Shown here: positions 34,550 through 43,800 of the stretch, one piece after another
Position numbering within the stretch: position 1 is the first letter of the stretch
Layout of the letters: each line of letters opens with the position of its first letter
NCBI GenBank assembly: GCA_015233675.1
Contig: JADFXH010000001.1
Location: 273,138 to 321,070 of the forward strand
Direction: 5' to 3'
Length of the DNA stretch: 47,933 nucleotides
From: Candidatus Omnitrophota bacterium
GTDB taxonomy: Bacteria; Omnitrophota; Gorgyraeia; Zapsychrales; Fredricksoniimonadaceae
Notes under the pieces: generated by a model
The model's database searches: none
The model's input: only the letters and a program-made list of their open reading frames with translations
What the model was told of the DNA's origin: nothing
Program-made: the position numbers and the translations under genes

Positions 34550-34650
34550 GTTATGGATGAGAAGAGATATTATTTGCTCAACGGGATATTTTCGCCGTTG
34601 GCGAAAAATCCCTGAATGTTTCGCAAACAATACCTCTTCTCATCCATAAC
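34550..34650. repeat. 101-base hairpin element between mcsB and clpC
   Basis: Arms 34550-34577 and 34623-34650 are complementary at 26 of 28 positions; both differences are A for G and would leave G-U pairs on one strand. Inside is a second stem, 34583-34596 with 34600-34612 (GGGAT...TTTTCGCC and GGCGAAAAATCCC). Left of it is GGTTCTGTCAAAATTCTTGC (34529-34548), which recurs near ilvE; right of it CCTTGCGCAGG. It may be a small non-autonomous mobile element or a structured leader. With the tandem repeat it fills the 273-base gap. Confidence 0.85.
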
Positions 34651-34676
34651 ACGCAATCCTTGCGCAGGCCGGTTCC

Positions 34677-35741
34677 TTAATCAATATTAGTTGAACGGCC
34701 TAACTTCTGGCGAATAACTGCCGCCCTTTTAGTATCGCGTTCAAATGCGTTTAATTTTTTACCTTCGATTTTTTGTAAATGAGCAGGTTGAATCATAATA
34801 AATAATTCATTAAGGGCCTTATGATCAACATGCTGAAGGATACCCATATCCAACCCCAAGCGCACCATGGAAAAAAGCTCAATGGCTTCCTGGCTCGAAA
34901 TAATACGCGCGGTCTTAAGCAACCCAAAGGACCTACAGACTTTATCCTCGAGCATCGGCTTGTTCTGCAATAGCAGGGCCTGACGGGCCTGCTCTTCCTG
35001 CTCAATTACCTGACGGATCAACCCATTAATATTTTGTATGATGTCCAATTCGCTGTGACCTAAAGACACCTGGTTGGAGATCTGATAAAAATTCCCCGAA
35101 GCCTGGGTCCCCTCACCGTAAAATCCACGGCTGGCAAAACTTAATTTGGAAATAGCCGCTAATACTTTATTGATCTGTTTGGTCATGACTAAAGCAGGCA
35201 AATGCATCATCACGCTGCCTCTCATGGCCGTGCCTGTGTTGGTCGGGCAGGCGGTCAAATATCCCCAACTTGGCATAAAAGCAAAATTTAGCTCGCGCGA
35301 TAGGGCATCATCAATGGTGTTAATAATGTTCCAGGCTTCACTTAAGTTAAGGCCGGAGCGCATCACCTGAATACGTAAATGGTCCTCTTCATTGACCATG
35401 ATAGATACAACTTCTTCAGCAGTCACCAAGAGCCCTTTTCCCTCAGGATTTGACGCGTGCTCATGGCTCATCAAATGCCTTTCAACCAACAATTGGCGAT
35501 CCACCTGATCAATTTCGGTCATCTGAAACAACGTTGATCCTTTCAAAGCGCTTATACGATTGACCGCTTCTCCAAAAGCTTTTAAAACAGCCTCCAAATC
35601 CTTTTTCCCCGATTTGCCGGGAAAAGTCCAAGCTTCCAAATTCCGCGCCAGGCGCACACGTGAACTCATAACAATATGAGCAGAAGGGCCGGTCCCTCTA
35701 AGCCATTCTCCGGTATGATTTAATAATTCTTCTATACGCAT
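34677..35741 (-). CDS. mcsB: protein-arginine kinase McsB
   Basis: A 354-residue member of the phosphagen-kinase family that phosphorylates arginine in proteins, marking them for ClpC. Family features are SSRVRLARNLEAW near the N-terminus, MEHEH-type loop residues in ERHLMSHEHASNPEGKG, VMVNEEDHLRIQ-like VSIMVNEEDHLRIQ, and the conserved CPTNTGTAMRGSVMMHLPAL. I prefer ATG 35741 (MRIEELLNHTGEW), which matches family starts; an ATG nine codons upstream has purines before it and is possible. mcsA is directly upstream. In Firmicutes this gene sits in ctsR-mcsA-mcsB-clpC; no ctsR is present here. Confidence 0.94.
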   Translation of the reverse strand: MRIEELLNHTGEWLRGTGPSAHIVMSSRVRLARNLEAWTFPGKSGKKDLEAVLKAFGEAVNRISALKGSTLFQMTEIDQVDRQLLVERHLMSHEHASNPEGKGLLVTAEEVVSIMVNEEDHLRIQVMRSGLNLSEAWNIINTIDDALSRELNFAFMPSWGYLTACPTNTGTAMRGSVMMHLPALVMTKQINKVLAAISKLSFASRGFYGEGTQASGNFYQISNQVSLGHSELDIIQNINGLIRQVIEQEEQARQALLLQNKPMLEDKVCRSFGLLKTARIISSQEAIELFSMVRLGLDMGILQHVDHKALNELFIMIQPAHLQKIEGKKLNAFERDTKRAAVIRQKLGRSTNID

Positions 35742-35808
35742 ATATAATCCCGCGATATTCCCCAACATCCCCCGCCATGACGGAAAATTTTAATCAGGGC
35801 TCTTTTTT

Positions 35809-36330
35809 CTATTCAAGATTTCTGATTTTATCCCTAAGGATAGCTGCTTTCTCAAAATCTTCCGCCGCGATAGCTGATTGCAACTGCCGTTTTAAATCAG
35901 ACAAATCGTCGCTCGACAGTAAGGCTGGGGCCCCTTCAGCAGGAGCCAGCGCTTGATTCTCCAGGTGCCTTGAGGGCGTTTTACCTAAGTACTTATTTGA
36001 GCCATGGATCTTACGTAAAAGTCCGGTTAAATGTTCCTTAAAAGACAAATAGCATTCACCGCAGCCTAAGCGTCCGAACTTTCGAAAATCCTCATAAACC
36101 AACCCACAGCGAGAGCACTTAAGGACATTTTTATCACTTTCTTTTGAATTCGCAGGCTTGCTTGTATCTGACAGGCCTGCCAATAAATCAGCCAGGCCAA
36201 ACTGCTGTTCCATCTGAGAGCTTTTCTGCCGTGCGCATTCTTCGCATAAATGCATTTCTGACATTTGCTCATCGACAATTTCAGTTAAATGCACAGTCGC
36301 TTTTTTCTTGCCGCAAATATCACAAGTCAT
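35809..36330 (-). CDS. mcsA: McsA, zinc-finger activator of McsB
   Basis: A 173-residue protein with four CxxC-type zinc motifs (CDICGKK, CEECAR, CSRCGLVYEDF, CGECY) and a C-terminal UVR domain (DLKRQLQSAIAAEDFEKAAI, then LRDKIRNLE). In Firmicutes McsA activates McsB and helps bring it to ClpC. The linker between the two parts (about 115-140) is Ala/Pro-rich. The start lies 11 bases inside ilvE, so the stress pair is coupled to an amino-acid gene. Confidence 0.94.
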   Translation of the reverse strand: MTCDICGKKKATVHLTEIVDEQMSEMHLCEECARQKSSQMEQQFGLADLLAGLSDTSKPANSKESDKNVLKCSRCGLVYEDFRKFGRLGCGECYLSFKEHLTGLLRKIHGSNKYLGKTPSRHLENQALAPAEGAPALLSSDDLSDLKRQLQSAIAAEDFEKAAILRDKIRNLE

Positions 36331-37189
36331 ATTTTACACCATCTTTTTTAGTTAATTGATGAAACGCATCCAACAATTTCTTTGTAATCAATCCGGGCTT
36401 ACCCTCACCGATGATGCGGCCATCCACCTTCACAACGGGGATCAATTCCGCAGCGGTACCCGTTAAAAAGCACTCCTGTGCATTATACAACTCATGACGA
36501 GTGATGTAACCTTCAAAAACTTTGATTTTCATCTTAAGAGCCAATTCCAAAATAGCACCGGATGTAATCCCCTTTAAGCGACCTTGATGCGGCGTACAAA
36601 GGACCCCGTCTTTATAAATAAACACATTATCTCCCGTGCACTCCCCGATAAAACCGTTTGCTTCAAGCATTATCGCCTCATTATAACCGCAATGAGAAGC
36701 TTCAATCTTAGCTAAAATATTGTTAAGGTAATTAAGCGACTTAAGCTGCGGATTAAGCGCGTTAGGATTATTCTTAACGGTAGGTACCGTGATAATCTCC
36801 ATGCCCTTTTGATAAAGCTCCCGGGGATATAAAACAATCTTGTCGGCGATGATGATAACATTAGGTTTACCATAGCATTTGCGCGGATCAAGCCCCAAAT
36901 CACCGTCGCCACGGCTGATGATCAGGCGGATATAACCGTCTTTGATCCTGTTTGAACGCAACGTGAATACCACCGCGTCCGACATTTGTTTTTTAGTCAT
37001 TAACGGGTCGATCATGAGAGTATGCATTGTTTCATATAAACGATCGATATGCTCTTTTAAACGGAACACGCGGGAATTATAAGACCGGATCCCTTCAAAC
37101 GCCCCATCGCCGTAAAGAAAGCCATGATCAAACACCGACACCTTGGCGTCAGCCTTATCAACTAATTTCCCATTAATATAAATCTTCAT
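36320..37189 (-). CDS. ilvE: branched-chain aminotransferase (fold type IV)
   Basis: A 289-residue PLP enzyme for the last step of valine, leucine and isoleucine synthesis. The PLP lysine is Lys150 in NPQLKSLNYLNN. The N-terminal VSVFDHGFLYGDGAFEGIR and the C-terminal ECFLTGTAAELIPVVKVDGR are characteristic. D-amino acid transaminase and aminodeoxychorismate lyase share the fold, but length and the KSLNYLNN motif favour IlvE. I start at ATG 37189 with AAGGGAG upstream. It overlaps mcsA by 11 bases. Confidence 0.88.
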   Translation of the reverse strand: MKIYINGKLVDKADAKVSVFDHGFLYGDGAFEGIRSYNSRVFRLKEHIDRLYETMHTLMIDPLMTKKQMSDAVVFTLRSNRIKDGYIRLIISRGDGDLGLDPRKCYGKPNVIIIADKIVLYPRELYQKGMEIITVPTVKNNPNALNPQLKSLNYLNNILAKIEASHCGYNEAIMLEANGFIGECTGDNVFIYKDGVLCTPHQGRLKGITSGAILELALKMKIKVFEGYITRHELYNAQECFLTGTAAELIPVVKVDGRIIGEGKPGLITKKLLDAFHQLTKKDGVKYDL

Positions 37190-37210
37190 AATCTCCCTTT
37201 CGCTCTTACC

Positions 37211-37231
37211 CGGTTCTGTCAATATTCTTGC
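37211..37231. repeat. second copy of the GGTTCTGTCAA repeat
   Basis: CGGTTCTGTCAATATTCTTG and one more base, between lolD and ilvE, nearly match 34528-34548 next to the large hairpin. Here no hairpin follows: CACAGGCTG comes instead. Confidence 0.6.
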
Positions 37232-37249
37232 ACAGGCTGATACTGCCGT

Positions 37250-37933
37250 TTATTTTACAGCTAATGACGGTTCCAATAAACCGTCCTTCATCGCAATGAC
37301 ACGGTGCGTACGTGCGGCGATTTTTTCATCGTGCGTCACGATGACCACTGCCGCCCCGTGGGTCTTATTCAATAGCAAGAGCGTGTCCATGACCGCCTGA
37401 CCGCTGACCGAATCCAGATTACCGGTAGGTTCATCGCAAAAAACAATCTTAGGTCCATTCATTAAAGCACGCGCAATAGCCACCCGCTGCTGTTCACCTC
37501 CCGAAAGCTGATTAGGCCTGTGTGATGCGCGGGCAGCCAATCCCAACTGTTCTAATAAATGTACCCCGGCAGACTCAATTGTACTTGTCTTTCTTGAATT
37601 TCCTTTAATCATAGCCGGTAAAATCACATTTTCCAAAGCGGTTAGCTCTGGCAATAAATGATATGCTTGAAAGACAAATCCCATATCGCAGTTACGCGCT
37701 TGGGCGCGTTTAATATCGCTTAAACTATATAAATCCTGCCCGTTAAAAATCACTTGACCTTCATTGGGGGCATCCAAGCCGCCCAAGATATGCAGTAAGG
37801 TCGATTTCCCAGCTCCCGATGGGCCAATAATGGCTACCACCTCACCGGGTTCAATGGTCAAATCCACACCTTTAAGCACGTGCAAAGGCCCCGGGTAAAT
37901 TTTGTGAATATTGACAGTTTCGATTAGCATCAT
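37250..37933 (-). CDS. lolD: ABC transporter ATPase, LolD-like
   Basis: A 227-residue ATPase that drives release of outer-membrane lipoproteins from the inner membrane. Walker A is GPSGAGKST, the signature is [19 protein letters not shown], and Walker B is [12 protein letters not shown]. The GNLDS form and the [14 protein letters not shown] block are typical of the LolD/MacB/FtsE group. Its partner permease lies seven bases upstream, which supports LolD rather than a different group member. Confidence 0.9.
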   Translation of the reverse strand: MMLIETVNIHKIYPGPLHVLKGVDLTIEPGEVVAIIGPSGAGKSTLLHILGGLDAPNEGQVIFNGQDLYSLSDIKRAQARNCDMGFVFQAYHLLPELTALENVILPAMIKGNSRKTSTIESAGVHLLEQLGLAARASHRPNQLSGGEQQRVAIARALMNGPKIVFCDEPTGNLDSVSGQAVMDTLLLLNKTHGAAVVIVTHDEKIAARTHRVIAMKDGLLEPSLAVK

Positions 37934-37940
37934 AATATCT

Positions 37941-39137
37941 CTATTCGTATCTTAAAGCTTCCACGGGCTCAAGGCTTGCCGCCTTAAACGCCGGGTACAC
38001 AGTTGCGGCATACGTGATCAACATCGCTGCGCCGACGATAAAACCTACATCAGAGGCCTGAATGACAACGGGCAAATGATCGATATAATATATATCCTGA
38101 GGCAGTTTAATAAACTGGTATTTTTTAAGTAAAATGATGACAGCGACTCCCCCGGCAAATCCCCAAAACGTCCCCATCAACCCCACGGCCAGTCCCTGCC
38201 AGGTAAAAATACGGCGGATGCAGGACTTAGAGGCGCCGATAGACTTAAGAATTCCAATATCCTTGACTTTACTGGTAACCGTCACGATCAAAGTGCTGAC
38301 GATATTAAAAGATGCCACCAGTACGATAAGGGTTAGGATAATAAACATGGCAAATTTTTCCAATGCCAGTGCCGCAAAAAAATTGGCATTAGTTTCCATC
38401 CAGGTGCGCACCAGATAACTAAAACCTATCTGATCATAAATTTCTTTCTTGACGACGGGAGCATGGTCAGGATCTTTTAATTTAAGTCCGATACCGGTAA
38501 CGGTTGGCCCTATATTAAAGATTTCCTGGGCTCGCGGCAATGTCACCAAAATTAAATTCATATCGTAATCATACATCCCTGAAGTGAATATTCCTGCCAC
38601 CTTAAACTGATACCGCCAACCGGCACCGGCGACACCAGATGCCGGGGCAATGATTGTTAACGGATCTCCCACATGATAACCATAATAAGAAGCCAGCTGA
38701 CTGCCGATCAGGACCCCGTCTTTTTTTAAATCGGAAACCTTCCCTCGGGACAGATAACTGTTAATGCGCGTCACTGCCCCTTCGCTTGCGGGATTCACCC
38801 CGCGTAAGATCAAACTTGCGGCCCTGGTGCCTGATTCAAGAAAAACATTGCCATGAATATACGCAGTTGTGGCGATGACTCCGGGAAGATTTCTTAAACG
38901 CTCATTTAACTGCTCGTAATTTTTTACACCGGTTTCTCGTTCAACAAATATATGAGCGTTGGCACCAACTATTTTCTCGCGCAAGTCATGGTCAAAACCG
39001 GTCATCACACCGATAACGATGATCAATGCCATCACGCCAATCGCTATCCCGGCTATAGCCACAAAATTAATGACAGAAAGAAACTTGTCTTTTTTGGCAC
39101 ATAAATACCTAAGCGTCAGCCACCATTCGAAATTCAT
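37941..39137 (-). CDS. lolC: lipoprotein-releasing permease, LolC/LolE family
   Basis: A 398-residue FtsX-type permease. The N-terminal FEWWLTLRYLCAKKDKFLSVINFVAIAGIAIGV is the LolC/E hallmark. There is one helix near 22-45, a periplasmic domain (about 50-255) and three helices from about 262 on. Only one permease gene is present, so it may form a homodimer as in bacteria with a single LolC/E (sometimes named LolF). It lies between lysS and lolD, an order seen in many diderm genomes. An AAAGGA site precedes it. Confidence 0.92.
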   Translation of the reverse strand: MNFEWWLTLRYLCAKKDKFLSVINFVAIAGIAIGVMALIIVIGVMTGFDHDLREKIVGANAHIFVERETGVKNYEQLNERLRNLPGVIATTAYIHGNVFLESGTRAASLILRGVNPASEGAVTRINSYLSRGKVSDLKKDGVLIGSQLASYYGYHVGDPLTIIAPASGVAGAGWRYQFKVAGIFTSGMYDYDMNLILVTLPRAQEIFNIGPTVTGIGLKLKDPDHAPVVKKEIYDQIGFSYLVRTWMETNANFFAALALEKFAMFIILTLIVLVASFNIVSTLIVTVTSKVKDIGILKSIGASKSCIRRIFTWQGLAVGLMGTFWGFAGGVAVIILLKKYQFIKLPQDIYYIDHLPVVIQASDVGFIVGAAMLITYAATVYPAFKAASLEPVEALRYE

Positions 39138-39147
39138 AGGTCCTTTG

Positions 39148-40593
39148 TTATTGCTCCGGTTTTAATAATGGGAATAAAATCACGTCCCTGATAGACGCTG
39201 AATCTGTCAAGAGCATGACCAGACGGTCAATACCAATGCCCAAACCGCCTGCCGGCGGCATGCCATATTCAAGGGCCCTGACAAAATCCTCATCAATAAC
39301 GCGGTTTCCTGTCTCAGTATCATCTTCCAAATCTGCCACCAGGCGCCGGTACTGTTCCTGAGGGTCATTCAACTCGGAATAGGCATTCCCCACCTCCATG
39401 CCAGCTATAAAAAATTCAAAACGCTGGGCAACAGCAGGGTTATCTGTCTTGGCCTTGGCCAGAGGTGAAAGAAAAGTAAAATAATCCAGCATGAACACAG
39501 GGTTGGCCGTTGCTTTCTCATCAAGAACATCCTCGACGATCTTCATGATCGCAGAACGGGTCAGGCGATCAATCTTAATTGAACCTGCGCGCCTGGCTTT
39601 AACCTTAGCCAGCATCCCTTCAGCCGTATCATCCGGATTAATATCAAAATGCTCCTTGACAACCTTCGCAAATGAACGGCGCTCCCAAGGGCACGTAAAG
39701 TCTATCTCCTGGCCCTGATAATTAATTTTATACGAACCGTATATTTTATACACCAAAGTACTGATAAGCTCCTCGGTAATCTGCATCATGTCCTCAAAAT
39801 TACCATAGGACTGATAGACCTCGAGCATCGTGAATTCCGGGTTATGCCGGGTTGAGATGCCTTCATTACGAAAATTACGGTTGATCTCATAAACCTTCTC
39901 AAGGCCGCCGACCAATAAACGCTTCAAATAAAGTTCGGGGGCAATACGCAAGTACACATCCATATCCAGCGCGTTATGGTGGGATTTAAACGGTTTACCG
40001 CGGGCACCACCAGCCATGGGCTGCAGCATCGGAGTTTCTACTTCCAAAAAACCTTTCCCATCGAGAAATGAACGCACATAGGAAATAATGTGACTGCGTT
40101 TGATAAACACATCCCGTACTTGGGGGTTGGCAATCAAATCCACATAGCGCTGACGGTAACGGATATCCACATCTTTTAGGCCATGCCATTTTTCAGGCAA
40201 GGTCTGCAACGACTTAGAAAGCACCTGATACTGGGAGACCCGGATGCTATCCTGACCGGTTTTAGTCTTGAAAGTTTCACCTTCAACACCAATAATATCA
40301 CCGATGTCTAAACACTCAAGCATTTCATACGCCTCTGCCCCGATATTATCCGCCTTAATAAAAAGCTGCATGCGCCCGGTCTGGTCCATCAGATCCATAA
40401 AATGGACCTTGCCGTGGGAACGGTTGGCCATAATCCGCCCGGCCGTCACCACTTTCAAACCTTCTTTAAAATTCTTCAAAATATCCGCCATGGAATGAGA
40501 ACGTATAAAACGCTGAGCATACGCGTCCACCCCTTTTGCCTTTAAAACATCCAGCTTTTTTATCCTAACACTTTTATTTTCATCAATTTCCAT
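39148..40593 (-). CDS. lysS: lysyl-tRNA synthetase, class II
   Basis: A 481-residue enzyme that charges tRNA-Lys. It has an N-terminal OB-fold anticodon domain (about 45-140; VTAGRIMANRSHGKVHFMDL) and a class II core with motif 2 (YEINRNFRNEGISTRHNPEF) and motif 3 (GGLGIGIDRLVMLL). GGAAGG lies eight bases before the start. A consensus promoter about 130 bases upstream makes it the likely first gene of the long minus-strand run. Confidence 0.96.
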   Translation of the reverse strand: MEIDENKSVRIKKLDVLKAKGVDAYAQRFIRSHSMADILKNFKEGLKVVTAGRIMANRSHGKVHFMDLMDQTGRMQLFIKADNIGAEAYEMLECLDIGDIIGVEGETFKTKTGQDSIRVSQYQVLSKSLQTLPEKWHGLKDVDIRYRQRYVDLIANPQVRDVFIKRSHIISYVRSFLDGKGFLEVETPMLQPMAGGARGKPFKSHHNALDMDVYLRIAPELYLKRLLVGGLEKVYEINRNFRNEGISTRHNPEFTMLEVYQSYGNFEDMMQITEELISTLVYKIYGSYKINYQGQEIDFTCPWERRSFAKVVKEHFDINPDDTAEGMLAKVKARRAGSIKIDRLTRSAIMKIVEDVLDEKATANPVFMLDYFTFLSPLAKAKTDNPAVAQRFEFFIAGMEVGNAYSELNDPQEQYRRLVADLEDDTETGNRVIDEDFVRALEYGMPPAGGLGIGIDRLVMLLTDSASIRDVILFPLLKPEQ

Positions 40594-40627
40594 AAATATT
40601 GCCTTCCAAATAATCCCGGAGATTGAT

Positions 40628-40660
40628 CGTTTCCTTAAAAATATATATATTAGGAAAACG
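40628..40660 (-). promoter_or_regulatory. hairpin in the lysS leader
   Basis: CGTTTCCT (40628-40635) pairs with AGGAAAACG (40652-40660) with one bulged base and an AT-rich loop. It lies about 35 bases before the lysS start, within the transcribed leader. No T-box or lysine riboswitch features are recognisable. Confidence 0.4.
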
Positions 40661-40720
40661 GCCTTCCCTCATTAAACAGATTATTTTAAATATAATTAAT
40701 ACCAGTCACTTAAGGGGTTT

Positions 40721-40749
40721 ATTATATAGAAATTAGACGGGGGTGTCAA
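40721..40749 (-). promoter_or_regulatory. consensus sigma70-type promoter of the lysS run
   Basis: On the minus strand TTGACA (40749-40744) and TATAAT (40726-40721) are exactly 17 bases apart, a perfect match to consensus. The leader to the lysS ATG would be about 120 bases. The remainder of the 274-base gap (40594-40867) holds no gene I can support. Confidence 0.85.
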
Positions 40750-40867
40750 TCAAATCGGGGGGCAATATAGCCCAAGAAACTGCGACGATGAGACAATGAT
40801 TCACCTAATGGAATGACATCAAAAACACTCTGGAAACCTATATCCAAAATGGCAGACCAATAAAAAA

Positions 40868-43800
40868 TTACAAGCGTGGAATTTCAGATACCGGCATCAT
40901 TTGAATGCTTAAAACAACCGGAAACAATCCCTGGATGTTCAACAAATCCGGATTCTGACAATTTATGGGAAGAGGCATGCCGTGGCCATCCCGTTTGATT
41001 TGCATATTGAGAAGAGTGGCATCAAAATTAATACCACCGTTGCTGGCCTGGGCTTTATCAGCCCCTTTCCTTTGATCAAAAGTAATAATTCCGGCCTTTA
41101 TAAATCCCGGCGTTAGTTCTCGCACTAATTTTTGTGTTATCCCTTTTACTTCGGGGTTATCCCTTAACACGGGATTTCTATCAAGAGTTTCCATATATTT
41201 TTTATAATTGCCCCACGTCATATTGTGATCAAGCTCAACAGGACCGCTTGGATGCCGCAATTCACTGGCAGCTTCCTCGGGCGTTAACCCTGCGGGTAAT
41301 GCAATTACTTTTACTGCTCCTGCCAGATTTTCAACAGCCTTCAAGACAGGCTTAGGAAGAGAATTAACTGTACTGTCAAGAGGGTTAGCGTCTAAAACAA
41401 CCTTAAGTTGCTCATTAGCTGAATCAAATGTTGAGGGGACAGCTGCCTTTATCACCTTTGTCCCATCAGCATTAATAACTTTGGCCTCTTGTAACTCCCG
41501 TTCCATTCTTGCCGTTCTTTTCATTACTGTAGGGTTATCCCTCAATGTGGGATTTTGATCAAGATAATTTTTATACGCCCTATAATGCTCCCACGTTTTA
41601 TCATGATCAAGCTCAATAGAGCCGCTTGGATGCCGCACTTCACTGGCAGCTTCTTCGGGCGTTAACCCTGCGGGTAATACAACTACTTTCACTGCCTCTG
41701 CAAGCTTCTCAACAGCCTTCACAACAGGCTTAGTAATATAAATAACCGCACCAACAGTATTAACTTTTACAGTAGCCTCAAGTTGATTCTTGGCTGCATC
41801 AAATTCTGAGACAGCAGCTGGTTCTGTCACCCGTGTCCCATCAGCATTAATAACTTTGGCCTCTTGTAACTCCCGTTCCATTCTTGCTGTTCTTTTCATT
41901 ATTGCAGGGCTATCCCTCAACGTAGGATTTTGGTCAAGATAATTTTTGTACGCCCTGTAATGCTCCCACGTCTTAACATGATCAAGCTCAACTGGGCCGC
42001 TTGGATGCCGCATTTCACTGGCAGCTTCTTCAGGCGTTAACCCTGCGGATAATACAACTACTTTTACTGCCTCTGCAAGCTTCTCAACAGCCTTTAAAGC
42101 GGACTTGGGAAGAGAGTTCGTGGTTATACCTGCTTTTGGTGCCCCTATAATAGTTGTTCCAGCTTGCTGTGATGCTGTGACAGGATACATTGCCGTTGAG
42201 CCTGACAATTTTCCCTTTCCCTTATCTGGAACAATAGACTTCCCTGCCAGAGAAAGAAACACCCTTTGTTTATCAGGTGGAGGAGGATTACCACCACCTG
42301 CAGAAGCTGTAGCAGAAGTTGTGGAAATATTGCCAGGATTCATTGAGTCTTCAATCAAATCATTAAAAATTACCTCCAACCCTTGTTTATTACTGTTTTT
42401 TAAAATATTACCCATCTTAGCCTGAAAATCCTCGAGACTAACTTGCCCGGGGAAATTTTTCATAATCTGATTTGTATTATTAATATATCCAGCATTTACC
42501 AGTGCAGCCTTAACCTCACCTGAATAATGAGAAGGGGTAATCGTGTGTATCTTATTTTGAATTTCATCAACAAAACTATTAGCCTCAGATGCCTGCACAG
42601 TCTCTGGTGCCTTCACAGCTGCTGGTGAAATTTTTGTGACACCATTGCCTTTATCTAGGGTTATTCCTTCCAACTTATCCGCTATGTTCTCTGTTTTATC
42701 ATCCAATGTTCCCGTCGGGGACAAATCATGTTCAGACTGGAACACAGCAATAATTTCTTCCGATTCTCTAGTATTTGTTGTTGGTCCAAGATTATTCTTC
42801 GAATTATTATTCAAATCATTGTTCAAATAATGCACCAAATGCGTGGTGTCAAAAGCCAAACCACGCTTCCAATGTACCTTTTCGTTAAACCGATTAATGC
42901 TCTGCGCATCCACATGCCTACCTATCAATTTAACATAATATGTTTGTTCAGCAGTCATCCCCTCCCCAAGACCAGGATGATAAGAGGCCCCTCCCGCCGC
43001 CGAGGAAGGAGAAGCAAGACTAAAAGCAGTCAATAATAAAAGACCTCCCACTGTTGCCCACTTTTTCACATTGGTAAAAGCAGTTGAAACCATGGCAACA
43101 TCAGCAGTGCTGCTATTAAACATCCTTCGATCTTCCGTAGTCATCGCTTGGCTTATTTCGCTTAAACTACTGCTTGCTTTCATTATGTTAGGCATTTCAT
43201 CATTGGTATACCCGCCAGAGAAATATTTGCGGGGCAGGGTTTCTTGAGACACCGGATCAATGTCTTCCTTAATATAATTAAAAACACCTTTTTTATAAGC
43301 CTTCAAATACCGCTGATAAATCTTTTCAACTGTTGATTTTTCAACGAAGTCTATGCCTTTGACCTTTTTTGCGTCCCCGTAAACCTTGGTTAAAATAGAC
43401 TGTTTAAGATCCTTTTTATACCATGTGGCCAGTACCATGGCATTGTAAATCTGGCGCAGCACAGCAAAATTCTTTCCTTCATTAACTTCTTTTTTGATAA
43501 CAGGAATGATGATATTACGAATTATATCTTTCGAAATTGCCGAAAGCTCAGAGTTTTGATCCTTTGGACTTGCTTTCCATAAATCAACCCCCTTGTTCTT
43601 CATCACAGCCAAATAATCCGTCTCCAACATGACATTCATACTGCTTTTTACAATCCAGACCTGATTTCCTTTTTCATAAAGCACTGCAGACTCAGGCATG
43701 ATCCAAACTTTATTAAATGTATTCACTGGAATTTTAACATCAGCACCATACTTGGTATAAACCTGCTGATAAATCTGTTTCCATAATTTTTGTCCGATTT

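Noticed and set aside
34550-34650. Intrinsic terminator between mcsB and clpC
   Set aside because: The stem is far longer than a usual terminator and no T-run follows on either strand.
40594-40720. T-box or lysine riboswitch in the lysS leader
   Set aside because: No T-box sequence, no specifier loop and no terminator/antiterminator pair; the leader is short and AT-rich with one simple hairpin.
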